From NCBI GenBank assembly GCA_964401335.1, contig CAYNYK010000116.1:1-14296 (forward strand): DNA of 14,296 bases. Reading direction: 5' to 3'. This DNA is from JAAYCU01 sp964401335 (GTDB lineage Bacteria; Planctomycetota; Phycisphaerae; UBA1845; PWPN01). Position numbers and translations under genes: made by a program. How positions within the stretch are numbered: position 1 is the stretch's first letter; each line of letters opens with the position of its first letter. The notes beneath the pieces were generated by a model. That model made no database searches. It was not told where the DNA came from and saw only the letters and a program-made list of their open reading frames with translations. Shown one piece after another: positions 1 through 8,144 of this stretch.

Positions 1-295
1 CCCTCTGCACGAGGTAAATCTCGTAACGCGACGCCTTGTCCACCGGTTTGAAATCCACCATCGGCGGATGAATATAACGCCGCCCGACGGCGAAGAACCC
101 GGCCGGCTCGATGGCGACCAACCCGCTCTCGTACGTCTTGGGCGAGAGGTAATCGGCCAGGGGCAACCGCGCCGTGGTGGCCTCGCTTATTTGGGCTGGC
201 GTGACCGATGGGATGCCCCCAATGCATAACGAGAACACAATTGTCGGTAAGGCCGTTCTCAACGACATTAACATGTAAACACTGCTTGTTTTCAT
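1..295 (-). CDS. Exported protein of unknown function, 5' part only (runs off the left edge)
   Basis: Ninety-eight codons are open from an ATG at 295 to the window edge. The N-terminus is a clear export signal: MKTSS, a hydrophobic stretch (about residues 8-27), then TPAQ, which fits signal-peptidase I cleavage. The mature part begins with SEATTARLPLADYLSPKTYE and includes the patches GFFAVGRRYIHPP and SRYEIYLVQR. I do not recognise the family. The start is supported by AAGGTG six bases upstream. The gene lies just downstream of a broken ABC-ATPase remnant, and its first codons resemble those of the redoxin gene at 1846, so the two share a duplicated leader. A role in sugar or polysaccharide metabolism would fit the neighbouring sugar ABC ATPase but is only a guess. 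Confidence 0.7.
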   Translation of the reverse strand, partial: MKTSSVYMLMSLRTALPTIVFSLCIGGIPSVTPAQISEATTARLPLADYLSPKTYESGLVAIEPAGFFAVGRRYIHPPMVDFKPVDKASRYEIYLVQR

Positions 296-455
296 GGTTC
301 ACCTTTGTATGTTCGCTAACTTCTCGTCCTTTCCGCCCCAACCCCGGCCATCAGACGCATGAGGGCTTCCTGGTTGGCCTGGGCGCGGGGGAGTTCGCCT
401 TGCCGGCGGCCTTCGCGAAGGACGATGATCCGGGTGCTGAGGTTGAGCACTTCGG
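280..455. repeat. Direct repeat, left copy (3' end of ABC-ATPase gene plus leader of next gene)
   Basis: This stretch matches 1831-2008 in the same orientation at about 90 per cent by eye, with small indels. The match covers the last 40 or so codons of the ABC ATPase, the short intergenic spacer with its ribosome-binding site, and the first codons of the next gene (ATGAAAACA here, GTGAAAACC in the other copy). The two longest identical runs are about 38 and 34 bases. The copies bracket the AT-rich redoxin gene. Confidence 0.88.
316..453 (-). pseudogene. C-terminal remnant of a sugar ABC-transporter ATPase
   Basis: Translation on the minus strand gives 45 residues beginning EVLNLSTRIIVLREG and ending AERTRS before a TAG at 318-316. 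The first 42 residues differ from residues 463-504 of the intact ATPase at 1850-3391 at only two positions (N for T and A for T). The final residues differ because of small indels. No start codon or ATPase motif is present, so it cannot work alone. Most of the roughly nine base differences in the shared coding part are synonymous. That suggests it comes from a once full-length paralogue or allele and was not freshly copied from the neighbouring gene. Confidence 0.82.
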
Positions 456-481
456 ATCTGTAAACCAACCGCGTCCTTGTT

Positions 482-1846
482 TTATTTCTTCGAGACCAAG
501 GAATGTCCGCTTACAATTGCGTTAAGTTCATCTTCTAACCACTTTTTATCCACGTTGTTTAAGCAGCGAATATGAATAGCCTGGACCACTCCCTGCTTGT
601 CGATTACAAATAATGCGGGGATTGGCTTAACGTGATAGAGATCGCTGACTTTACCTTTCAGATCGAGTGCAACCGAGCAATTCAATGAATTGACTTTCAT
701 ACATTTGATGACTTCCTCTCGCTGCTCTTTTATATTTATAGCATAAAGTTCAATATCTCGATCTTTGAATTTCCCGGCGATTTCAATTACCCCAGGGAGT
801 CTTTGGATGCAGGGAATGCAAATTGTAGCCCAGAAGTCCAAGATAACTATCTTTTTGCCAAGCTTTTCCGCAAGATTGATTTTTCCACCATCAAGCAGTT
901 CAAGTTCGAAATTGGGCGCTTTGTTGCCCAGTAATGGATGCTGTTCCTCATCTTGAAATATTATGGAAAAATGACCTTTTGCATTACCAGTACGATCCTC
1001 TGCACCTTCAGGCGGCTTAATATCAAACGTGTTTACAGCGAATGCGGTGTTGGTATCCCATTTGGAAAAATTAATTAATGTATATCTGGGGTCCGACTGA
1101 TTTACCCCATTTTTCTGTCGCTGGTTCCATAGCCGCGTGCGATCGATGGTCATTTTTTTGATAATAGGTTTTTGGGAATCGTCTACCCAGATTTCCCAAT
1201 CTATCTCTTCAGACGCACATTTAACGTGATGATAACGTCTGTTATCTATTGTATCTTTAGCGATATACTCGGCACTTTGAATCCCTTGCATAACATAATC
1301 GTAAATCGATTCATGTGGATTAGGTGTCGCAAGCGAGGTAATAATTGGCGTGCATGGATGAACATTTTGCCTAAATGCCCAGCTTAAACTGAACAGCGTT
1401 TGAGGGGCATCAAGTAACACATACCAGTTATGAGTATCTTGTTGCTTACTCCAATATGAATATCCATATTGCATAATTTGTTTGCCATCCGTAATGCATC
1501 CACCTTTACTAATATCTTTCTGGGCAGCAGTTGCATTTTTTGTAAGACCATTTTCCCATACAAATGATGCCTTATTGGGACGCTGAACAAAGATAGAATA
1601 TCGATTGCTATACTGTGATCCAGATGGGTTGGGATATTCATAATTATCTTCGATTTCAACTTGGTAGCTTTGTAAAGACCTCAAGTATTCAGTCATTTGA
1701 CGAATGCATTTCTCTACTTTGGGGTCGATTCTTACGGCTTCATCCTGTGGTGCCTCACGGCTGGTGGAGGCAGCAAATACCGACGCTGAGATCAGAAACA
1801 TTAGGAATGACATGAGAATCGGTTTATGGGCACTATTGGTTTTCAC
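482..1846 (-). CDS. Exported thioredoxin-like (TlpA/redoxin) protein with large N-terminal domain
   Basis: The 454-residue product has a signal peptide (about residues 1-26, ending VFAAST). Residues about 35-280 form a domain resembling the DUF2092/LolA-like outer-membrane-associated proteins, with a repeated beta pattern (for example ASFVWENG and YHHVKCASEEIDWEIWVDD). The C-terminal part, about 305-440, is a TlpA/AhpC-TSA-type thioredoxin fold: LLGNKAPNFEL, then ILDFWATICIPC with redox cysteines 343 and 346, and a probable cis-proline at 410. It probably acts as a periplasmic thiol reductase or isomerase; the substrate is unknown. The start is a GTG three bases after the ABC-ATPase stop, with AAGGGG inside the end of that gene as ribosome-binding site, so translation is probably coupled. 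Base composition is strikingly AT-rich (about 40 per cent GC by eye) next to GC-rich neighbours, and the gene sits between direct repeats, both signs of acquisition. Confidence 0.88.
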   Translation of the reverse strand: MKTNSAHKPILMSFLMFLISASVFAASTSREAPQDEAVRIDPKVEKCIRQMTEYLRSLQSYQVEIEDNYEYPNPSGSQYSNRYSIFVQRPNKASFVWENGLTKNATAAQKDISKGGCITDGKQIMQYGYSYWSKQQDTHNWYVLLDAPQTLFSLSWAFRQNVHPCTPIITSLATPNPHESIYDYVMQGIQSAEYIAKDTIDNRRYHHVKCASEEIDWEIWVDDSQKPIIKKMTIDRTRLWNQRQKNGVNQSDPRYTLINFSKWDTNTAFAVNTFDIKPPEGAEDRTGNAKGHFSIIFQDEEQHPLLGNKAPNFELELLDGGKINLAEKLGKKIVILDFWATICIPCIQRLPGVIEIAGKFKDRDIELYAINIKEQREEVIKCMKVNSLNCSVALDLKGKVSDLYHVKPIPALFVIDKQGVVQAIHIRCLNNVDKKWLEDELNAIVSGHSLVSKK

Positions 1847-2008
1847 AATTCACCCCTTTGTGTGTTTCACGACTTCATCCCTTTCCGCTCCAACCCCGGC
1901 CATCAAGCGCATAAGGGTTTCCTGGGTAGCCTGGGCGCGGGGGAGTTCGCCTTGCCGGCGGCCTTCACGGAGGACGATGATCCGGGTGCTGAGGTTGAGC
2001 ACTTCCGG
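1831..2008. repeat. Direct repeat, right copy (inside the intact ABC-ATPase 3' end)
   Basis: This is the partner of 280-455. It covers the last 49 codons of the intact ATPase gene, the 3-base spacer and the first codons of the redoxin gene. Homology stops abruptly near 2008, where the left copy meets the 3' flank of the redoxin gene. Confidence 0.88.
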
Positions 2009-3391
2009 CAGTTCGGAAGAGATGAGCAAAACAGCCGCCCCTTCGCGGGCGAGTTGGTCGATCAGGGCGTGGATTTCCGCCTTGGCCCCCACGTCCACCC
2101 CTCGGGTCGGCTCGTCAATCAACAGAATTTTACATTGGCTGGCCAGCCACTTAGCCAAAGCGATCTTCTGCTGGTTCCCGCCGGACAAGGCGGCGACGGG
2201 CGTATCCAGACGCGGGGTACGCACCCGCAGCCGCTCGAAAAACCCTCGGGCCAGTCCGCGTTCCACCCCCGTTCGTACGAAACCCAACCGGCTCAGCCGG
2301 TCAAGGATCGGCAGCGACAGGTTTGCCCGCCCACCCAAGTTCAGAATCAATCCCTGCGTCTTACGGTCCTCGGGCAGAAAACCGATGCCCAAGGCCATCG
2401 CCTGCCGAGGTGAGCGGATATCGGCCGGCTTGTTGTCCACGTAGATCTTGCCTGTGGCCTTCGGGTCCAGGCCGAAAATAGCCCGAGCTATTTCGCTGCG
2501 CCCCGCACCGACCAAGCCGGCCAGACCCACGACTTCGCCTGCGCGGATGGAAAAACCGATGTCGTTGAATTTGCCCGGTGAGCAAAGCCCCTCGACCCGC
2601 AGCCGTTCTATGCCAGCTTTTGCCTCCAGGTGTTCAGGAAAATACTGCTCGACCGCGCGGCCGATCATCGCCTGGACGATCCGGTCCATGTTCATGTCCC
2701 GCACGGCCGCAGTTTCGATGTGCCGCCCGTCACGAAGCACGGTGATCCGATCGCACAGTCGGAAAATTTCCTCCAAGCGATGGGAAACATAAACAAGGGT
2801 GGCCCCGCGGCTCTTCAGCCGGTCGATCAACTCAAACAGTCGCTGGGTCTCGGCCAGCGAGAGCGAACTGGTCGGCTCGTCCATTACGATGATGTCCGCT
2901 CCACTGCCGACCGCCCCGGCGATCTGGACCATCTGTTCCTGGCCGGTGGACAGGCTGAACACGGGCGCGTCAACGTCGAGGTCCGCGCCGATCTCGGCCA
3001 GCATGGCCCGGGCTCGGTCGCGCATTTGGCCGCGACGCAGAAACCCCCAGCGCGTGGGCATCCGTCCGAGGCAGAGATTTTCCGCCACGCTCAAATGCGT
3101 GCAGAAGCATAACTCCTGATGCACGATGCCGACGCCCGCCCGCACGGCGTCCAGCGGATTGGCGAACCGTACCGGCCGACCGCGTACCCAGAGCCTGCCT
3201 TCGTCCGGCGCATGGATCCCGGCCACAATCTTGCCCAGCGTGGATTTCCCCGCGCCGTTCTCGCCGACCAGGGCATGACATTCCCCCAGCCGTATGTCAA
3301 AACTAACCCCTTTCAGGGCGGTGACCCCGGCGAAAAACTTGGAGACCCCCTCGAAACGCAAAATAGGAAGTTTCTCTGCGATCATCCGCAT
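1850..3391 (-). CDS. Sugar ABC-transporter ATP-binding protein, RbsA/MglA/XylG type
   Basis: The 513-residue product has the family's usual length of about 500 and its two fused nucleotide-binding domains. Domain 1 has Walker A GENGAGKST at 43-51, a signature LSTGQ at 147-151 and Walker B IIVMDEPTSSL from 167. Domain 2 has the degenerate P-loop GLVGAGRSE near 292-300 typical of this family, signature LSGGNQQ at 402-408, and LLIDEPTRGVD from 423. It would energise import of a monosaccharide such as ribose, galactose or xylose, but the substrate cannot be read from the ATPase. No permease or binding-protein gene is visible in the window, which is odd; they may lie beyond the left edge or elsewhere. 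Its start could be ATG 3391 or ATG 3385; neither has a strong ribosome-binding site. It begins 24 bases after the DUF433 gene. Confidence 0.95.
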   Translation of the reverse strand: MRMIAEKLPILRFEGVSKFFAGVTALKGVSFDIRLGECHALVGENGAGKSTLGKIVAGIHAPDEGRLWVRGRPVRFANPLDAVRAGVGIVHQELCFCTHLSVAENLCLGRMPTRWGFLRRGQMRDRARAMLAEIGADLDVDAPVFSLSTGQEQMVQIAGAVGSGADIIVMDEPTSSLSLAETQRLFELIDRLKSRGATLVYVSHRLEEIFRLCDRITVLRDGRHIETAAVRDMNMDRIVQAMIGRAVEQYFPEHLEAKAGIERLRVEGLCSPGKFNDIGFSIRAGEVVGLAGLVGAGRSEIARAIFGLDPKATGKIYVDNKPADIRSPRQAMALGIGFLPEDRKTQGLILNLGGRANLSLPILDRLSRLGFVRTGVERGLARGFFERLRVRTPRLDTPVAALSGGNQQKIALAKWLASQCKILLIDEPTRGVDVGAKAEIHALIDQLAREGAAVLLISSELPEVLNLSTRIIVLREGRRQGELPRAQATQETLMRLMAGVGAERDEVVKHTKG

Positions 3392-3415
3392 CCAGATAAA
3401 ACCGTATACTGCCCA

Positions 3416-3694
3416 TCAGGCTTTACCGCGCCAGTTGGACTCCGTATTTTCTTCCATCTCCCGATCGATGGACTCCTGATGGTCGTAATAATAGCTCAGG
3501 GCGTCATAGATTTTGGTCAAGGTTAACTGGGGGAACTCCCGGACCAACTCCTCCGGGGTCATGCCTTGCCGTAGAACGTATTGCACCACGGAGCGGACCG
3601 GAAACTTGGTACCCGCGACCACGGGCGCACCACCCGCTAGGTCGGATTGCTGTTTAACGTAAGGATGCACGGTTTGTGATAATGGCAGGGTCAT
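3416..3694 (-). CDS. DUF433 family protein (antitoxin-like)
   Basis: This short protein carries the DUF433 hallmarks GGAPVVAGTKFPVRSVV, GMTPEELVREFP, LTLTKIYDALSYYYDHQ and a charged C-terminus beginning ESIDREMEEN. In the family this is a winged-helix-like, VapB-related antitoxin, normally encoded beside a PIN-like DUF5615 toxin. No such toxin is visible on either side; the next gene is the sugar ABC ATPase. It may therefore be an orphan antitoxin or a repurposed DNA-binding regulator. I prefer the ATG at 3694 (92 residues) because AAAGGA lies nine bases upstream; the ATG at 3703 directly abuts that same AAAGGA and would leave no spacing. Confidence 0.87.
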   Translation of the reverse strand: MTLPLSQTVHPYVKQQSDLAGGAPVVAGTKFPVRSVVQYVLRQGMTPEELVREFPQLTLTKIYDALSYYYDHQESIDREMEENTESNWRGKA

Positions 3695-3722
3695 TATGTA
3701 CATTCCTTTAACGACTTTGTTT

Positions 3723-3731
3723 ATTGTAACA
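3723..3731 (-). promoter_or_regulatory. Possible extended -10 promoter for the DUF433-ABC operon
   Basis: On the minus strand the stretch reads TGTTACAAT, that is TGn followed by TACAAT, 28 bases upstream of the chosen DUF433 start and within a locally AT-rich patch. The expected -35 position (3746-3751, TGGTTT) is poor, as is tolerated for extended -10 promoters. This is a pattern match only. Confidence 0.35.
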
Positions 3732-3761
3732 AATCGACCGTTCGGAAACCACTATCGTCGC

Positions 3762-5258
<1,497 letters not shown>

Positions 5259-5286
5259 CGCAAATCCTCCTGTATAACCTGGGTTT

Positions 5287-5303
5287 ACCACGGAGGCACG
5301 GAC
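5287..5303. repeat. Short CACGGAGG-CACGGA motif, possible half of an intergenic repeat
   Basis: The stretch ACCACGGAGGCACGGAC consists of two near-identical CACGGA units. Purine-rich motifs of this kind recur between genes in many environmental bacterial genomes, commonly as one arm of a purine/pyrimidine palindrome. Only one arm is present here. It lies just upstream of the aldehyde dehydrogenase leader. Confidence 0.35.
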
Positions 5304-5325
5304 AAAGAATAATTCAGAATGCCCA

Positions 5326-5341
5326 CCCCGGCTCGCCGGGG
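5326..5341 (-). terminator. Hairpin after the deacetylase-like gene, probable terminator
   Basis: A perfect inverted repeat CCCCGG-CTCG-CCGGGG lies 22 bases beyond the stop of the deacetylase-like gene. On the minus strand it is followed by an AT-rich but interrupted T stretch (ATTCTGAATTATTCTTT). That is consistent with an imperfect intrinsic terminator separating this gene from the aldehyde dehydrogenase. Confidence 0.55.
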
Positions 5342-5362
5342 GTTCCGCGCCGCCTTGGAGAA

Positions 5363-6259
5363 TTACTGTTCTTCATCCGGGGTTTCGCCCTGGTACGATT
5401 CCACCAACTCCTGCGTGGTGACGAAAGTGGCTCCGCTTTCGGTCAGCGTATCGAGCATATCAATAAAAGGCTGCCAATAGTCGTATTGCGTCTCGTCGCC
5501 GGTCAGCCAGCCGTGCAGAAGGACCACCAACGGCTCCTCCCGCTCGGCGGCCTGAGCGATGCCTTGCTGGAGAAGCTCGCCGAACTGCTCGCCGGTCATT
5601 TCCTCGGCCATCAGGCAGGCCATGTCGCACAGATAGATCCCGTCGACCACGCTGATCGGTACACCGTAGAAATTATGTCCTGCGATAGCAAAGGGAACCG
5701 TTATGTCCTCATAACCCTCGAGGGGGATCATGCCGGCCTTGAATCCGCTGTTATAGGTGAAACCCAGTTCGTCCAGGATCGTAAATGTATCTTCGTTATG
5801 GCTGAAATACTGAGGCCGAAAGCCGGTGATCGGCACGTAGGTCCCGCAGGGCTGACAACCTTCGACGGCATGTTTGGCGTTGGTCAGCAAGGTGAGCTGT
5901 TCCTCGTAAGTCATGGTGGCCAACTGCTCGCCGGTGGACTTTCCGTGCAGGGCAATCTCGAACCCGGTCTTATAAAATTCCCGGATTTTCGGGGCGTTGC
6001 TGTTGGCATAATCGGCGGTGACGTAAATGGTCGCGGTGATGTTACGGGTGAGCAGTTCGTTGGTCATCCGAATCAATCCGATCGTATCTTCAAGCTCGGC
6101 GTCGATCTGCAGGTTGACCACGATGGGTTTGGATGGGGTACTGTCGTCGCCATCGGGAAGGGTGTCCCCGTTACCAGGAATAATCGGCGGACAATTAACC
6201 CCGGTCAGACAGGTCAGACAGCAGACCGTCAAGATCAGAAGAATCCATTTATTTAACAT
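5363..6259 (-). CDS. Exported polysaccharide-deacetylase-like protein (divergent NodB fold)
   Basis: The 298-residue product starts with a hydrophobic export signal (about 1-20) rich in cysteine; Cys23 could be a lipid-attachment site but the lipobox is poor. The rest reads as a NodB-type deacetylase barrel: LQIDAEL (Asp53) at motif 1, GFEIALHGKST (His105) at motif 2, GFRPQYFSHNED (Arg148) at motif 3, ELGFTYNSGF, and VVLLHGW (His249) at the last motif. The family metal site is Asp plus two His in HxxxH; here the second His position is Thr109, so metal binding and activity are doubtful or altered. It would act on extracellular or periplasmic glycans if active. The ATG at 6259 has AAGGGAG five bases upstream. 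It is transcribed divergently from the gene at 6491. Confidence 0.82.
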   Translation of the reverse strand: MLNKWILLILTVCCLTCLTGVNCPPIIPGNGDTLPDGDDSTPSKPIVVNLQIDAELEDTIGLIRMTNELLTRNITATIYVTADYANSNAPKIREFYKTGFEIALHGKSTGEQLATMTYEEQLTLLTNAKHAVEGCQPCGTYVPITGFRPQYFSHNEDTFTILDELGFTYNSGFKAGMIPLEGYEDITVPFAIAGHNFYGVPISVVDGIYLCDMACLMAEEMTGEQFGELLQQGIAQAAEREEPLVVLLHGWLTGDETQYDYWQPFIDMLDTLTESGATFVTTQELVESYQGETPDEEQ

Positions 6260-6276
6260 CCATGCTCCCTTTCGAA

Positions 6277-6304
6277 GAGATAGCCATCAACAAAATATTG
6301 CCAA
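6277..6304 (-). promoter_or_regulatory. Weak sigma-70-like promoter candidate for the deacetylase-like gene
   Basis: On the minus strand TTGGCA (6304-6299) and TATCTC (6282-6277) are separated by 16 bases. The -35 hexamer matches the consensus well, the -10 poorly. The pair lies 17 bases before the start codon, so the leader would be very short. Confidence 0.28.
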
Positions 6305-6431
6305 GCGGACGTGCCGCCCTTTTGGCGCGTGTCTCGGTCCTCGGAATAACGCATATTGTATCGTGTTTTTCAAGGCGCCCGCAACTTAGCCCGCCTCACC
6401 CCCAATGAGGGAAATACGACACGGAAAGAGG

Positions 6432-6449
6432 GGGCAAACATTTTTGCCC
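6432..6449. other. Perfect 7-bp inverted repeat in the divergent intergenic region
   Basis: GGGCAAA-CATT-TTTGCCC forms a perfect stem, followed at 6452-6464 by the GC palindrome CCGCG-CCG-CGCGG. Both lie between the two divergent genes, 42 and 27 bases upstream of the 6491 start. They could be an operator or a leader hairpin. The rest of 6260-6490 shows no other convincing element. Confidence 0.4.
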
Positions 6450-6490
6450 GGCCGCGCCGCGCGGTTCATGTTGTGGTAAAGTAGGGATCC

Positions 6491-7840
6491 ATGTGGATGA
6501 GGGTTGTGTCGATGTTGTTACAGAGACGATTTTGCGGTGCGCGAACGATTCTCCTGTTGGTGTTGTTTGGCTGGGTGACGGGCTTTGTCTTATCACCGGC
6601 CCGCGCCGCGGATTCGCGGCCGACCACCAGTCAACCTGCCCAACCCTCGGCCGGGGAAATCCGCAGTGCCATCGCGGATTTAAGCAACCCTCGCCCCGCG
6701 CGACGTCAAGCCGCTGTTCGAGAGCTGGCCGGCTTTGGGCCGGTGGTGATCCCTGACCTGCGGCGTTTGGCCGCCGAAGGCGATTTTGAAGCCGCCTTGT
6801 TGGCCCGGACCTTGTTGAACGATCTGGAGCAAGCCCTGTTTTTCGGGGCCGAAATCCGCCTGCGTGCCGAGCCGGTGAAAGCCCGCTGGAACGAGGAAAT
6901 CCGCCTGATGGTGGAGGTGCATAATCCGTCCGCCGTGCCCGTTTACCTGCCTTGGCCTGCGCCGCCATCGGCCGCCGCCAGTCGGCCGGCGACCGGTGAC
7001 GCCGAGCAGGTGGGAGCCATGTTGGATATCGCCGATTTCCTCAGCGTGGTCGGGCCGGACGGGCAGGAAATCTCCTCCAGATGCGAGTGGATGGATCGTG
7101 ATCTCGAGGTTAGCCGAGCCGTACACCGCCGGGCGACTGGCGCGCAGACGGGGCACGAACTGGCGGCGGGTGAAACGGCCATGCTGACGATCCCCGCTTT
7201 TAATCGCGGATGGATGCGCTACCCATTGCTGGCCGCCGGTCGCTACACGATTCAGCTAAAATATCAACCGTCATGGCGGGAAAAGGAGTGGGAGCGGCAA
7301 AGTCTGGGTTTCGTGCAAAGCCCGCCCCTGGTTGTGGAGATTACGGAATCGGCCCCGGAAAGCGTTCGTCACTCATCCGTCGAACTGACCATGGCCGTCA
7401 ACCAAAGGCAGGACACTTTTGAAGCGGTTTTGACCAATACGTGGGATCGGCCGTTATGGATCAATCTGAACATCGGCGAGGAATGGCCGACCCATGCCAA
7501 GTTACAGTGGTTATGGTATCCGGCCGACGGCGACGCCGAGCAGATGGTGCGACTCAATCTCGACGAGACCGGCGCGGAGTTTGCCGTAACCCGCGTTCGC
7601 CCGCTGGAATCAGGGCAAAGCATGGTGCTTTCGCGGATCGGGATCGATCAATTACGCGAAAAGATCGGTCCACGACCGTCCATGGCCGGACAACTCGCCG
7701 TCCGCTATATGAACCTGGCCGGCGGCGCGAAAACCGGTGAAATACTCCGCGAAAGCGGCCAAAAGGTTGAATTGCCCACCCATCTGTTCAGCGGGTCGGC
7801 CCAGAGTGAGCCGGTTATTATTCCAGATTCGGGAGAATAA
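6491..7840 (+). CDS. Exported protein of unknown function with HEAT-like N-terminus and Ig-like domains
   Basis: The 449-residue product has a signal peptide: the core ILLLVLFGWVTGFVL ends in PARA-ADS, a good cleavage site. A TTSQPAQP linker follows. Residues about 53-112 look like one or two HEAT-type helical repeats (SAIADLSNPRPARRQAAVRE, then IPDLRRLAAEGDFEAALLAR). Later stretches look like beta-sandwich domains, for example EEIRLMVEVHNPSAVPVYLP (about 135-154) and QDTFEAVLTNTWDRPLWINL (about 305-324). I assign no function; a scaffold or binding role outside the cytoplasm would suit the architecture. Start choice is uncertain: ATG 6491 has AGGG four bases upstream, and ATG 6512 has AGGG eight bases upstream. 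It probably forms an operon with the small gene that follows after three bases. Confidence 0.85.
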   Translation: MWMRVVSMLLQRRFCGARTILLLVLFGWVTGFVLSPARAADSRPTTSQPAQPSAGEIRSAIADLSNPRPARRQAAVRELAGFGPVVIPDLRRLAAEGDFEAALLARTLLNDLEQALFFGAEIRLRAEPVKARWNEEIRLMVEVHNPSAVPVYLPWPAPPSAAASRPATGDAEQVGAMLDIADFLSVVGPDGQEISSRCEWMDRDLEVSRAVHRRATGAQTGHELAAGETAMLTIPAFNRGWMRYPLLAAGRYTIQLKYQPSWREKEWERQSLGFVQSPPLVVEITESAPESVRHSSVELTMAVNQRQDTFEAVLTNTWDRPLWINLNIGEEWPTHAKLQWLWYPADGDAEQMVRLNLDETGAEFAVTRVRPLESGQSMVLSRIGIDQLREKIGPRPSMAGQLAVRYMNLAGGAKTGEILRESGQKVELPTHLFSGSAQSEPVIIPDSGE

Positions 7841-7843
7841 AAA

Positions 7844-8038
7844 ATGAGTTCAGATAAATACGTAGATATCCTTCGGGAGATTCGCGATCAGATCGGTCGA
7901 GAGATGGAGCATCAAGATGGCCTGCAACGGGTCAAGCTGATTCGGGATAAGGTTTCCACAAACCCTGCCTTAGCAGACTTATTGACCAAAGCCATTCATC
8001 CGCGAGAAGTACGTGATAAAGAGCACGTCATCCATTGA
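7844..8038 (+). CDS. Small protein of unknown function (64 residues)
   Basis: The ATG lies three bases after the previous stop, with GGGAGA (7831-7836) seven bases upstream, so it is a credible gene that is probably translationally coupled. The product is highly charged and helical, with ILREIRDQIGREMEHQD followed by a second helix NPALADLLTKAI, and no membrane segment. The N-terminal helix resembles in style the ILEEIRxIRDEI start of small antitoxin-like proteins, but this is not enough to assign it. Its AT content is somewhat higher than that of the neighbours. Confidence 0.68.
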   Translation: MSSDKYVDILREIRDQIGREMEHQDGLQRVKLIRDKVSTNPALADLLTKAIHPREVRDKEHVIH

Positions 8039-8054
8039 TCAAACAAAGGTCGCC

Positions 8055-8144
8055 ATGAGCTATGAAGCAGTATTGGTTCAAGGATGGGCCCGCAGGGTGC
8101 CGAAGGAATCAACGCGCATCAGGATAGCGCCGGGTTCAGCGTGA
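8055..8144 (+). other. Short ORF (29 codons), possible truncated gene start
   Basis: An ATG at 8055 with AAAGGT five bases upstream opens MSYEAVLVQGWARRVPKE and continues to a TGA at 8142-8144, overlapping the 3' end of the convergent TrkH gene by 67 bases. The good ribosome-binding site 16 bases after the 64-residue gene is suggestive, but the overlap with a conserved gene argues that at most the first few codons are a real remnant. Confidence 0.2.

Noticed and set aside
482..1846. Insertion sequence or transposon carrying the redoxin gene
   Set aside because: No transposase or terminal inverted repeats are present; the flanking repeats are long, diverged and gene-derived, which fits homologous recombination or duplication better.
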